DNA of 64,000 bases. Source: Polytrichum commune (lineage: Eukaryota > Streptophyta > Polytrichopsida > Polytrichales > Polytrichaceae). The notes beneath the pieces are model-generated. The model had not been told where the DNA came from. It did no database searches and saw nothing but the letters and a program-made list of their open reading frames with translations. The stretch is from the NCBI GenBank assembly GCA_950295325.1, contig OX485805.1, positions 58,366,758 to 58,430,757 on the forward strand, in the 5' to 3' direction. This document shows, piece after piece, positions 11,248 to 21,872 of the stretch (its first letter is position 1; each line of letters begins with the position of its first letter). Made by a program: the position numbers and the translations under genes.

Positions 11248-11267
11248 TACGAACGCACGTTCGTAAG
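11248..11267. repeat. Palindrome site near the acceptor of intron 1
   Basis: Centre CA on the plus strand, TG in gene sense. The matching site in copy B intron 1 (56485-56503) is also TG in gene sense. Confidence 0.9.
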
Positions 11268-11308
11268 TTTGAATGTCAAAGAACTTGAAAATTTGAATGT
11301 CAAAGATA

Positions 11309-11330
11309 TTTACGAACGTTCGTTCGTAAA
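11309..11330. repeat. Palindrome site directly at the donor of intron 1
   Basis: It begins within a few bases of the GTGAGT donor. The centre is TT on the plus strand, AA in gene sense. The copy B counterpart (56419-56441) is also AA in gene sense. Confidence 0.9.
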
Positions 11331-12659
11331 CTCACCTTCCATTGTGGAGACGGCGTCTTCGCGTTCTCCCTTTCTTTAGGGGGGCACCCGTGGGCGACCC
11401 AGACGTCCCTTGCAGCCACTATGTTGGCTGCCCACGACGCCTCGAAGGCCTTGATTTTGTTGCCGGAGTTGAGGAAGGTGGATATCTTCCGCAGCTTGTC
11501 CCAATCGTCCGACCACACCAAGAACGCCTTCCAGTAGCGCAAGTCCTCCTTCAGCTCATGCTGGAAGTTGTCGTCCTTGAGAATTATTTGGGACGCCTCC
11601 AAGCTGTGTTGGCCGTCTATGATCCAGAACTCTCCATTCTGGATCCGTGGCCAGTCCTTCTCCGTCGGACGGGATGTCAGCCCCTTCGGCATGACGCAGA
11701 CGGTCTGCCTGTCCCACTTGACGTTGTTCATTAGATTATTTATCTGCCACTTCACACCACCGCTTTCGCGAGAGCGAACCACCCATTTGTTGGAGGACAT
11801 CTCGCACTTGAAGCAGTCCACGTTGAATGTGAAGTGGCGTCCCATGGGCCAGCAATCCTTCGAGTAGTTGTTGAAGTCTCGAAGGATCCTCGTGGCCTTC
11901 ACAGCGTCAGGGTTCTCACCCTTTTTCAAGGGGGTGGGCATTACGACAGGCGAGGTCACCTCTGCGGTCTCCGTTACTCCCGATTTCTCCATCTCCTCCC
12001 TTGTCCTCTTCGATGGCGTGGAGTGTCTACTGGGGCCCTCCGTCGCCCTGCTAGCGGAAGGCACAGGCCTGGGTGCACTTCTAGATCCTCCTGCCCCTGA
12101 TGTGGATGGTTTCCTGGGGCTCTTCTTCTTCTTGTTTGCCTCAGTGACCACACTGTTGTATTTGGAGATGTTCAATGCCAGGGCGTTCAATTTCCTTGCA
12201 GTCCAGTATGGGCTCAACGCATATTTGGAGAAGAGGCCGTCCAGGTCGAAGTGCTTGGCATCTTCCGCTACGTTATTGGTGGCGTATTGGTAGGAGAAGG
12301 TATTTTTCTGAAAATGTAACAAGAGGTTGATATGATCCTTCTTGTTCTTCATGTCCAGAATTACATACTCCCCCTGGGCCTCTATGGACTCTATCTCCCA
12401 CGTCTTCATTTGAACCCACTGTTCGGGCTAGTCCGGTCTTGTCTCCAGCTCGTAGGTGAAGCGCATGCAGAAGAGGCCGTCCCCGATCTTCTCTGGCAGT
12501 GCCGTCCACTCCCCCATGAAGTCTTCCTTGGGGACATAGTTGTCGTTGCCGTTATCGTCTAACACCGACTCTGGGAGGCCATCGACCTTCACCGCGAACA
12601 TCTCAATGGCGCTTCTGCTTGATCTTGCCATCTGCAACATAATATAAACAATTAGTGAC

Positions 12660-13292
12660 TTTACGAACGAACGTTCGTAAGTGACATGCATATCCCACAG
12701 ACTACGCAGTGTTAATGCGTCTTTGCAATTGATGTAATTATATTTACGAACGTTCGCTCGTAAATGAGGGGTTGCAAGATCATATAAATTTTTAGTATTG
12801 AGTTTACGAACGAGCGTTCGTAAAAGATATGAAGATCAAAGAGACTACTCGTCATGAATGTGTTTGTAATATATTTGGTTATTTTTACGAACGATCGTTC
12901 GTAAAAGATATAGGTTTTATAGGTTTGGATTCATTTACGAACGTGCGTTCGTAAGTATGTCCATTTGGTCTATCTTTTCGGATATTTGGTTGATTTATCT
13001 TTCGTAAGTACATGTGATTTGTCTTATTGGTGTTCGCAAAATTGTATTTGTTCTTTAGATATTCATAGAGGTTCATATTTAAGTTAAGGTTCTTTCTGAG
13101 TGATATTTTGAGTATATTTACGAACGTGCGTTCGTAAATATAGATCATCTCAAAGAACGTGGAGTGCGTATTTACGAACGCACGTTCGTAAATGGAGGTT
13201 CGGTATGCAGTGTATGTCCATTTACGAACGAGCGTTCGTAAATGGAGGTGGGTATGCAGTGTATGTCCATTTACGAACGAGCGTTCGTATAT
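12660..13292. repeat. 5' palindrome array of copy A (nine sites)
   Basis: Nine sites lie upstream of the copy A start codon, at about 12660-12680, 12742-12764, 12803-12824, 12884-12905, 12933-12954, 13116-13139, 13170-13193, 13220-13243 and 13269-13292. Plus-strand centres in order are AA, TT, AG, AT, TG, TG, CA, AG and AG. The best sites are 24-bp palindromes with outer ATTTA/TAAAT. The site at 12742 has one arm base changed. Intervening DNA is AT-rich and not obviously repeated, except for a local duplication around 13200-13290. The array probably lies in a long 5' UTR intron between the promoter-like region near 14200 and the ATG at 12631. Confidence 0.92.
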
Positions 13293-13317
13293 GTGATGGT
13301 TTTGGGATCCCCTGTCC

Positions 13318-13372
13318 GTACATATATGTATTCGTGTATATACGAATACGTATATATATGTATATGTATATA
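13318..13372. repeat. Low-complexity TATA/CGTATA palindromic tract
   Basis: An AT-rich tract with nested TATACGAATA-type inverted repeats. A related tract with the same GTCCGTATATA elements lies in the other arm at about 24468-24505. Confidence 0.7.
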
Positions 13373-13775
13373 ACTCACTTATTAGTTACTCTGCTTGCAG
13401 CCGTGCCTGCAAAATTTTGGTCAGAATGATGCAATTCTTCAATCATAAAGCAATTGAGATGCAGAATGAGATGCAGAATGAAACATGAAGAAAAGAGTGA
13501 TAGTTCACATTGCATGTAACAAAAGAAATTGAATTCAAGAAGCAACATTTTCAGAATGTGAGAGGAGTTGGAAAGGATAACAAATTACATTGAAATGCTG
13601 CACACTGCAATCCCTGCTTCTTCTCTTTCTGAAAATCCCAGAAATCCTCACAACTGCACACTCAATTGCCTTTCAAATGCACACTCAGATAACTCTCTAA
13701 TGCAGACCTCAAGCCTTCACAGCTTATATACAAACCCTAGTATACTCCTATGTACACAAAACTCACAACCTTGTA

Positions 13776-14110
13776 GCTCTCAAGCTTCTGAACTCTTAAG
13801 CAAACCCTAAACTCTCAAGCTTCCCTAAACTCTCAAGCTTCACTTCTGAAGCTTCCCTAAACTCTCAAGCTTCACTTCTGAAGCTTCCTTAAACTCTCAA
13901 GCTTCAACTCTAAAGCTTCCTTAAACTCTCAAGCTTCTAAAGATCACCCTCAAGCTCTCAATCCGAAACTCTGAAGCTTTCCTACTCAAGCTCTCAAGCT
14001 TTTGAAACTCACAAACTCTCACACTGAAAGCTTTCACAAACTCACAAGCTTTCACAATGAAAGCTTTCACAAACTCAAAAGCTTTCACACAAGCTCTCAA
14101 TCTGAAATCT
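13776..14110. repeat. Degenerate tandem repeats rich in CTCAAGCTT
   Basis: Many short units of the type AAACTCTCAAGCTTC alternating with TGAAGCTTCC, with HindIII-like AAGCTT palindromes throughout. A shorter equivalent is present in the other arm around 22885-23090. Confidence 0.8.
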
Positions 14111-14159
14111 CTCAAAACTTGCAACAAAACTAATTTAAAACTTCAAGACTAAAAAAAGC

Positions 14160-14300
14160 AAGAGCTTCGCTCTCTAAACGCTCCGCTCCTCCTCTCCTCG
14201 AAATGACAAATGAGGAGAAGAGGAAGGGGCGCGGGGAGGTAGGTGCGCCGCTAGGGTTTCCCAGCACCTGCCACGTGGCACAACTCCACTGGCTAGGGTT
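14160..14300 (-). promoter_or_regulatory. Promoter / 5' UTR-like block for copy A
   Basis: A GC-rich block with a G-box CACGTG (14272-14277) and, 12 bp away, a telo-box-like AAACCCTA on the minus strand (14252-14259). They are followed in gene sense by a pyrimidine-rich CTTCTCCTC stretch resembling a plant 5' leader. The same G-box, telo-box and CTTCTCCTC order is present in the inverted copy at 22780-22860, so the block is conserved. The transcription start is not proven. Confidence 0.5.
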
Positions 14301-14306
14301 GGGAGA

Positions 14307-14390
14307 GAGATGGGATGGGATGGTATGGGAGGTGATGGGAAGGGATGGGATGGGATGGGATGCGATGGGAGATGGGAGATGGTTGTATAT
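14307..14390 (+). repeat. GGGAT-type G-rich repeat, G-quadruplex capable
   Basis: At least eight GGG runs are separated by AT or a few bases on the plus strand. The other arm has a corresponding C-rich run on the plus strand (22705-22730). It lies just upstream, in gene sense, of the promoter-like block. Confidence 0.75.
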
Positions 14391-14972
14391 TGGAACCCTT
14401 CATGTTATTCTCATGCTTTGACATATTTATATGTAATGGACGCGTTTAAGGCATTAACTTGACAAGCTTAGTTCAAATACATGAATTTTACTCGTTTTAT
14501 TTCCTTAGTACCTCTACATTTGGATTCCTTGTAAACATATTTTAGGAAAATATGCTCAGTTAATTCGTAATAAACAATGCATGTCACTCCCTAGGTTGTC
14601 AATGTAGAATCCACCCCCAAAGATATATATATGGTGTTTTAAAATATAGTTTATGTAAGAGCTAGATATCTTTCAATTAATTCGATGGTTCCTCAAATAA
14701 ATATTACATGCAAAAAAGAATTCATAATAATATGAGATTGCGCAGAGTTGCTATACGATAGGATGTCAATTCAAGTTCTAATATTAGGTGTTAGCTTGAA
14801 CTAATGCATTTCTGGAGTGGTCAACTATTTTGCTAGCATCAACTACGAGCTTGCGATGAATGAAGTTAATGCAATTACAAGGGTTTTTGAGGAGTCAATA
14901 TTGTTTGTGTGTGTAATGTATCCTAGTAACAATCTAAAACCTAAACCCAAATACCACATACACAACTTTCAC

Positions 14973-15041
14973 AAACCCTAAACCCCTAAACCCTACCCCC
15001 AAACCCTTACCCTAAACCCTAACCGCAAACCCTAAACCCTA
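14973..15041 (+). repeat. Telomere-like CCCTAAA repeats
   Basis: Roughly nine perfect and imperfect CCCTAAA units on the plus strand. The inverted counterpart TTTAGGG is at 21815-21872, so the two tracts face outwards around the central segment. Confidence 0.85.
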
Positions 15042-16020
15042 CATCCCTGCATCTTTTTATCTTACCAACCTTTCTTATATGTGGCCATGTTGTTTTCTGA
15101 GGGCAGGTCAAATTGGTCTACCAATGTTGGTTGGATGGAGAATGCTTAATTCCGTTCATAACAACTATAATAATTGATAATGATGGCAATTGTCAATTTC
15201 ACATTCCAAATTAATAGATTTGAGATAAAACTTTGGTTTAAGTGATAAGTGAAATTTCAAATATTCCCACTTTCACCTTAATAGTTCTGAGTGAAATTTC
15301 ATCACACAATCCACGATCTTATTATAATAACATGCATGTCTTAAGACTTCAATTTATATCAACACTTTAAGCTATGATGATGCACATCCTTCTCATAGGA
15401 TGCAAAACATATATTAATTGTAAGTACATACTATTGTATGCACCATTCCAAATTAATAGTGCATTTCCCCAAACCCTAAAAGTCTATTTCCAATAGGACC
15501 TCAACTCATTTAATCATGTGTCAACTTAAACTAACAATCGAACAATGCATTCAACTATAAATATCACCAATGATCTAATAAACATTTAACCAATGTGTAT
15601 CCGTACCCTTACAACAAGTGGACGAAAATTCAATTTCCAATAGGACGTCAAACACATAATAATTGTAACTATGATTCAACGTTACGGTAGCTAGTATGGT
15701 TTCAAGTCTCAATGATCATTACGCTATCATACTATGCAGCATTACAAATTGATTAATCCTTCCTACTCATGCCATTTTAATTCCTTATTTTCACACCTAG
15801 ATACCATTTGAAAGAAGACCTAACTTACATATATTATTAGGTATAATTAGTTCATAGTGTCCTCAATCTACCCTAGTGCAAGCCATTATGGATTAACCCG
15901 ATTTTTTAGTTGTATTCATGCACTTGGTGACCATATTACGGTCATTTTTTGATGTGAAACATATGATACCTATAATTTTAGGGGCGTCCGCAACATGTTT
16001 CTTAGCCACTCTGACCTCAT

Positions 16021-16022
16021 TG

Positions 16023-16062
<40 letters not shown>
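16021..16062. repeat. (TG)n(TA)n microsatellite
   Basis: A TG run passes into a TA run. Confidence 0.9.
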
Positions 16063-16063
<1 letters not shown>

Positions 16064-16179
16064 CTATGACTTCGACATTCATAACTTTATTAGGCATTAA
16101 TTGTCAATTAACTTGGACTTCATACCTTAGTCGCAAATCATTAAATATTCAATGTTAACCATCTCCATATTTAGACATT

Positions 16180-16225
16180 ATGTGTATATATATATATATA
16201 TATATATACGTATATACATATATTT
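16180..16225. repeat. (TA)n microsatellite
   Basis: A TA dinucleotide run interrupted by CG and CA. Confidence 0.9.
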
Positions 16226-16598
16226 CGATGAGACCTTGGTCACAACTAAGGTGTGCAACCGATTTATATATTTTCAATATGTTGGCGTGCATGCAAGGCA
16301 TGTTCCATACATGACAATGCTATTTATATAATTCCGCATGGATGGAATGGGAGATTGTTAGGTCAAAGAAGGCGGCGGGAATCTGCTTTTTAAAAAGCAT
16401 CCAAGGGATTTTGAACCAGCGGGGTGAAGTACTTAAAGCTCTTCCCCCCACAACAAAGCTCTTTTCAGCGGCACATGCAAGTGTGCGCTCTACAGACCTC
16501 ACCGAACGCGCTCAAGCCATTTCGTGTGCGCCAACCCTACACCACCCAGGTACAGTACAGGCTGTACCTACCGCATATACCGCCGTAAATACCGGAAC

Positions 16599-17230
16599 TT
16601 TACGAACGCACGTTCGTAAAGATGAAGAGCTTCAGGTTTAGACAAACGATTCGGACCTGGACATGGCAAGGATTTACGAACGCGCGTTCGTAAATTCCAC
16701 ATGAGAGCATGTTCTGGATTGGGCTACTCATATGGATAGTCACATGCACGTAATCCATCTCAGTTATTTACGAACGTGCGTTCGTAAATATGCCTTCGAG
16801 GACCATGCAGACATATTTGACCCTTATCTATTGGTACCTGATGGTCGGTAATTTACGAACGTGCGTTCGTAAATCCCACAGGAGATCATGTTTTGGATTG
16901 AGCTACTCATGGATAGTCACATGCACATCATCCATGGCATTTATTTACGAACGTGCGTTCGTAAATATGCCTTCGAGTTTCATACATACATATTTGACCC
17001 TTGTCTATTGGTACCTGTTGGTCGGTAATTTACGAACGTGCGTTCGTAAATCCCACATGAGAGCATGTTCTGGATTGAGGTACTCATATGGTTAGTCACA
17101 TGCACTTAATCCATGACAGTCATTTACGAACGTGCGTTCGTAAATATGCCTTCGAGGATCATACATACTTATTTGACCCGTATCTATTGTTACCTGATGG
17201 TCGGGAATTTACGAACGTTCGTTCGTAAAT
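16599..17230. repeat. Tandem array with eight palindrome sites, period about 178 bp
   Basis: Three tandem units of about 178 bp start at 16672, 16851 and 17028, with a partial fourth at 17207. Each full unit contains two palindromes. Sites are at 16599-16620, 16672-16695, 16766-16789, 16851-16874, 16943-16966, 17028-17051, 17122-17145 and 17207-17230, with centres CA, CG, TG, TG, TG, TG, TG and TT. The spacers GAGAGCATGTTCTGGATTG and CATATTTGACCC recur in each unit with a few differences. A single half-site is seen at about 17294-17305. Confidence 0.9.
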
Positions 17231-17369
17231 ACATGTCATTATTGTCTACGCATCCAGCAACACATCTTCATTCATGCACATCAGTATGGCAGTAATTTAC
17301 GAACACAGAATAGCAAGAAAAATATGCTCATCGCTCGTCCGTGAAGGATGTGAACACGGGGTCGCACCC

Positions 17370-17770
17370 ATTTACGAACGTCCGTTCGTAAATGGGTAGG
17401 TACGCAAAAGTCAACATAATCAAATTCACAATATGGAGGTGCTCAGTGTTCAAAATATTGTTGGAGTTGATTCAGGCATCATCTGCAGATTTGCTAATTT
17501 TGTGCGTATGGACAAGTGTTCTCTTGTGATAGTATATCGCGCATGTTCCTAAGTCAACATGGTACTTTGACCTACAAAACCGATATTCCTCAGGGTGCTC
17601 TCATTTGAGGGATCTCGAAGGCCGCCGGATGTACATGGAGAAGTTACTGAGGTCACGAACGCGCGTTCGTAAATGCATGTGGCGTTCTCGGATTTCTGAT
17701 TTCGTCGTCGGTTGTATGTGGACAGGCGCTGGTCCGAACAGCAGGGCCCTCCTGGACGACTACCGAGTGT
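17370..17770 (-). pseudogene. 3' tail remnant of a third ParB-like gene copy (copy C)
   Basis: On the minus strand this segment aligns with the end and 3' flank of copy A (about 7990-8380). The C-terminal EGPA(A/V)R motif and DDE just before intron 3 are recognisable, as are the intron 3 palindrome (17653-17674, centre CG) and the final-exon stretch around TTTTGTAGG. Final-exon homology continues, but the acceptor AG is lost and an in-frame stop appears. A further palindrome with centre TC lies at 17370-17393. Exons 1, 2 and most of 3 are missing; the DUF7869-like gene begins where they should be. The copy is in the same orientation as copy A. Confidence 0.65.
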
Positions 17771-17818
17771 TCTCCTCTTTGTCCATGTATTGTTTACATT
17801 AGTGAACAACCTAGACGT

Positions 17819-20800
17819 ATGCTTAAAACGTTTTTTTGGGACGCGCGTTCGTCTTTGTGCGTGAGGTTCTCCAATGGTGCACCAAAATTTGTTTGTCAAT
17901 TTTGGGCCATTTATCTCCACATATATTCTATCCTCTCTTGTATGCATTGCGGTGGTGGTTGGGTTGATCATGTCCTGGTGGTTGGTCTAGGCTGTATGGC
18001 GTTGCATGTGGGTGATAGTTCATTGGAGTTGTCGACGTATGCATCGTCATCCGATGCTGAATGTGAACTGTCTTCCCCGTCGGCAGATAGTAATGGTGTG
18101 CCAAACGTGAGGGGGGTGTTTGTGGATACATCCTCCCATGAATCTTTGGAAGTCCACGAACAATCTCTGCATTCCGGAGATGACCACGATGACATTCCGT
18201 TGTGTGCCGGTTTCGGGAGGGAGCAATGGGTTGGCCTTGATGTCGTTCTACTCAACGAGGTTGGTGTCCCGGTGGCAGATGGTATATGTAGAAACTCCAA
18301 TCCCCGTGATTGTGTCGATGCCAACGCCCTAGGTCTCGATGATGTTGGCGTGTGCATCTTGAACTCTTTGCTTCCGGTAGAGTTCCCGGTGACATGGAGA
18401 TTTTCCTTGCGTCGATGGCCGCTTCGTCGAGTTCTACATGAGGAAGTGAGTTTGTGGGATCATGAGCGGCGGCATAAGCAAACACAATTAGCTTTGTTGG
18501 CCACAACACGTCCTCGCAAAGGCCTCCGTAGATATGATTCAAACCGTGTGCCTCGCGGAGATAAGGAGCGTCGACGGGATCGGCTTTTGGGGGACGAATC
18601 TATCCGTCTAGTGTCCGGCAAGGATTGTTGCGCGAGGAAATGTTGCCAATTTTTCCCGCGGGAGAAAATTAGATCTCTGCGTCAAGAGATGTGGCTTGCG
18701 GATTTTCGTATGAGGTCGGCTAAGAAACTCGAGGTCCACAGAAATTTGCACCTTGATACCCATGGGCATAAGGTGGTGACACTTGAGAATGTTGATGTGT
18801 GTTGTACAGCGTGGTATACCATCCACGCCGTCTCCAAGGCTGACTTTTATAGGTTTCGAAAATATTCATCGTTGGGTCGCCGCTCTCGATTTCATGGCAA
18901 CTCGGGCACAAAGAAACCTAGGGAGGCTACACTGCAAGCGTCCGCGACACTATCCACCATCATAGTGCCATTGGCCGATGCAATGCCCCACAAGACGAGG
19001 ACATTGTCGTCAGGGGAGGAGGTTGTTCAAATGGTGTTGCCCACGGGCACAAAATGGAAGAACATCTTAACGGACATCAATGAAGTGGGTCGCATAGCGG
19101 GATGTGGGCCCATTTCTTTGTCCAAGTTGAGTGTGATTAAAAACCAGCAGTTTGCGGAATACATTCTGAAAAGACCCGGGGACAAGTTCGCTAGATGTAC
19201 GACGTGTGAAAAATACAAAGGTCTTCGAGACGCCCACCCCATAGGCACTGAATCTCATTCCAGACACCAGAAAAAATATATTGAACATGTCAACAATCAA
19301 GAGGCACACCGTCAAGATTACTATAAGAATCGTGCTCTATCCATAATGAGGCCCACAGAGGTTCTAACAGTCATCCATGATAAAATGGACCACGCCAAGA
19401 CCGCATGCCCTTGTTATGCACGCAAAATAAAGGCCACGGATGGTCTCTTCAAGTTGCCCGTAGCTGTCACAGGTTTGTATGAAATCACAACTACGTGTTT
19501 AAAGTCTATCCAATTTTCTTGGGTGTGTTTGGCAAATGTCCAACTCCATACATCCGTTTAGTGGTTATTTGATTATTTTGGTCACGCATCGTTTGTTTTT
19601 TCCAGGTATGATTGCCCACGGCCATGGGGACGTAAAGTATGCCCATTATGGTTTGGATTTTTACCCTGGGGATGCTAACCACACGGTGGGTTCATTTGCA
19701 AAACTGTTGCGCGATCTTGAGAAGCCACCGGTACATTCTTCCCGTGCACTTTTTGATGGTTGTGGAACCACATCCCTTTATGAGGCAGTGCTTTTGGGGA
19801 AGGAGGTTTGTATGTCGTCATTGCCAGAACCACCCGGAGAGCCCATTTGTGCAAAACCATTGCCTCCAACTCTCCACGTTCAACTTGATAATTGTGCGAA
19901 GGACAACAAATGTCGATACGTATTTTGTTTTTGGTCATTGCTCGTGGCGAAAGGAATCTTCAAGGAGGTGTTTGTGTCTTTCTTGATGGTGGGACATACA
20001 CACGACGACATTGATGCATCATTCGGACGGTGGAGCATGAAGTTGCATGAAGAAGATTTTCCAACCATACCTCTTCTTATGAAATCGTATATGGATTTGG
20101 ACCATATGCCAGTAATTCCGCACTTGATTGAGGAAGTACCAAATTTCAAGGCCTTCATCAAGCCATACATGTTGAAGGGAGGGGACCGTTTGGTGGGGCA
20201 TACCAAAGCACAACAATTCCGATTTTATATGAGGGATGATGGTCTCCCGGCCATGCAATTCAAGCTTTTGTGCACATCTCCTAATTGGGGCCCGGATGAT
20301 GGTATACTCGTATGGCGTCAAGACAATGATGGGAAATGTTTGGTCCCGGATGGGGAACCAAAGCCTTGCAAACCCGAACCCATGAGGAATGGGCCGGAAA
20401 TCATCAAAGGCATATCCGGATTCATTGAATATTGGAAAGAGTTGTGCGAGGAGGACATCACAAGACGTGTTAGAGATACCCATGAACCGTTGATCGCGTA
20501 TTGGGATCGCATTCGCTCAGCCTTGATGACACTTGGTGGCGACACCCGTACGACTTTGACACAAGGATTTTGGCCACAAAGTCGTTTGACGGTTGTCGAG
20601 TCCGATACTATGTTTTTCAGCAATGGAGACGTTCGTGAAGAGTTCGCAATGGACGAGCATTACGTTGGCCCTGCCCGCAATCGACCGGCACCGTCGTTTC
20701 GTGTAGGTGTTGATTGCCATGAAGGGTATTTGGTCCTCGTACGAGCTGGGGATGAGGAGCATCCCAAGCCAATTTGGTTGGTAAAAGCATTGTCTTCACC

Positions 20801-21125
20801 CAATTTTGTTCGAACTAGCCCCAACTTTCGTCAAATTGAGGTGGAATATTGTCGTCCAAGCACTAAAGACCACAACGTGCTCCGCACTTATTTAGGTTGG
20901 GACACCAAAAAGAATTTTAAGTGGACAGTGGACTCAGCGTACACACCGGTTTGGATAAACACGGATACTATACTTTGTGCTTGGAAGCCGCGCAAAGGTT
21001 CCAACACAGAAGCAATGACCATCCCCCAAAAACATATAGATTTTGCCAAAGACAACTTGGCACGTATTGCAGCTGCGGAAAATGACGCCGAGAATGGATA
21101 TGAAGCGGAAGATGGAGATGGGTAA
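17819..21125 (+). CDS. DUF7869-like GHTHDDID-family protein, two exons, intact
   Basis: Exon 1 ends at 19472, a 133-bp GT-AG intron spans 19473-19605, and exon 2 is 19606-21125 (TAA). The join gives LPVAVTGMIAHGHGDVKYAH. There is no internal stop over about 1,050 codons. The first ATG is at 17819, but the first residues overlap decayed copy C sequence; ATGs at 17942 or 17996 (998 residues) are more plausible. Visible motifs are a Cys-rich KDCCARKCCQFF (about 18615-18655), CTTCEKYK (about 19198-19225), HDKMDHAKTACPC (about 19376-19415), VQLDNCAKDN (about 19879-19908) and GHTHDDIDASFG (about 19991-20026). The last motif is typical of widespread uncharacterised eukaryotic proteins with DUF7869-like domains. 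The spaced acidic motifs would suit an RNase H-like transposase or nuclease fold, but that is inference. The palindrome array lies immediately upstream. Confidence 0.75.
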
Positions 21126-21540
21126 ACATAACATAGGTGAAAGTTAACGGCGGGAAAAAACATTAGTACTTAGTAGTCTTGGTTTTTAATAGACTTAGTA
21201 GACTTGTCACACTCCATTGTGGTATACGTTTGGGATGTGCCATCCAAAACCATAAGAACCTTACTTATGGGATGCGCACCCCAAACTCTATAATGATATA
21301 AACCATTTGTTTTTTATATTCGCTTGTTATTTTCCACATGGAGTTCACGTTTTCATTATAATTGCAATTTTCTATTTTTAGTATTAGGAATATTCTTTAC
21401 GTGCGAATTTTTAAATTGTCATGTTCTTGATGTTCCCAACATTCCATATGCCCACAATATTGGCATCCCAAACTATGGGCATATTTTATTTTGAGACTTT
21501 CAAAAGTCTCCGATTAACGAATATAGTGTTACTTATGACA
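21126..21540. other. 3' flank of the DUF7869-like gene
   Basis: An AT-rich stretch with several AATAAA-like signals but no defined terminator. Homology with the left arm begins beyond it. Confidence 0.35.
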
Positions 21541-21814
21541 AGTCACACTTAAAATTATGTGTTTTACATCCTGTCAGAAGTATGTGGATGCTTGTATTAG
21601 ATAAAAGTGTTGAGTTACAGTAAAGTCTTAAGACATGCATGTTATAATGATCCCATGTTTGGATTATGTGATCAAATAGCACTGAAGAGTATTAAGGGGG
21701 AAGATGGAGCATTTCAACACTCACTTTTCGCCCAAACCAAAGCTTTCCCCGAAATCTATTAATGTTGAATCTCAAAATAACAATTGGCATGGTATAAAAA
21801 AAATGTAGGGATGC

Positions 21815-21872
21815 AGGGTTTAGGGTTAGGGTTTAGGGTTTGTGATAGTTGTGTATTAGGGTTTAGGGTTTT
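21815..21872 (+). repeat. Telomere-like TTTAGGG repeats
   Basis: Two short blocks (21815-21842 and 21855-21872) of TTTAGGG/TTAGGG units, the inverse of those at 14973-15041. Confidence 0.85.

Larger units (their letters stand above)
8096..12631 (-). pseudogene. Large ParB/DGQHR-like gene, copy A (one nonsense codon)
   Basis: Four-exon model on the minus strand: 11336-12631 (432 codons), 9889-11214 (442), 8315-9748 (478) and 8096-8224 (42 plus stop). Introns are GT-AG and all phase 0. If intron 3 is retained, translation stops at 8300. Exon 1 carries a basic, NLS-like stretch (ANKKKKSPRK, about residues 165-174) and WIIDGQHSLEA (about 337-347), which resembles the ParB/sulfiredoxin-like and DndB DGQHR motif. 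Exon 2 encodes an unknown conserved region (WLWIVEQEK, LIDFRGIPGASRQ). Exon 3 has an acidic start, a likely coiled coil (LNAKLEQKMKEDM) and a Pro-rich tail. ATG directly follows an AG acceptor, so a 5' UTR intron is likely. Codon 68 is TAG (12428-12430) where copy B has CAG. There are no other stops and no indels relative to copy B exons 1-2. Function is unknown; the ParB-like reading rests on a short motif. Confidence 0.7.
13300..15450 (-). repeat. Left arm of a large inverted repeat (5' region of copy A)
   Basis: This segment matches the reverse complement of 21541-24530 (leaving out solo LTR S2) in collinear order. Shared anchors include a nested TATA/CGTATA palindrome, AAGCTT-rich DNA, a GC-rich G-box/telo-box block, GATTCCTTGTAAACATATT, AATCCACCCCCAA, GAGTCAATATTGTTTGTGTG, telomere-like repeats and ACATGCATGTCTTAAGAC. 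The arms have diverged by many substitutions and small indels. Together with the inverted gene copies they form a large palindromic duplication centred on the DUF7869-like gene. Confidence 0.8.
15451..16590. other. AT-rich spacer, no gene recognised
   Basis: No coding sequence seen. The stretch 15470-15620 resembles part of the arm sequence at 22190-22300 in reverse complement, so an extra partial arm copy may be present. Two TG/TA microsatellites lie at 16021-16062 and 16180-16225. The part from 16330 to 16590 has a different base composition but no gene that I recognise. Confidence 0.45.

Noticed and set aside
7829-13292. Each palindrome as an individual MITE insertion
   Set aside because: I see no consistent target duplications around single sites, and two sites are in frame in an exon. 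Without empty-site comparisons this cannot be supported.
14973-15041. A true chromosome end
   Set aside because: The repeat tract is short and imperfect, and unrelated sequence continues on both sides, so it is interstitial.
16599-17393. CRISPR-like array
   Set aside because: The repeats are palindromes in a plant-type nuclear context. Spacers between them are themselves tandemly repeated, there are no cas genes, and spacing is irregular elsewhere.
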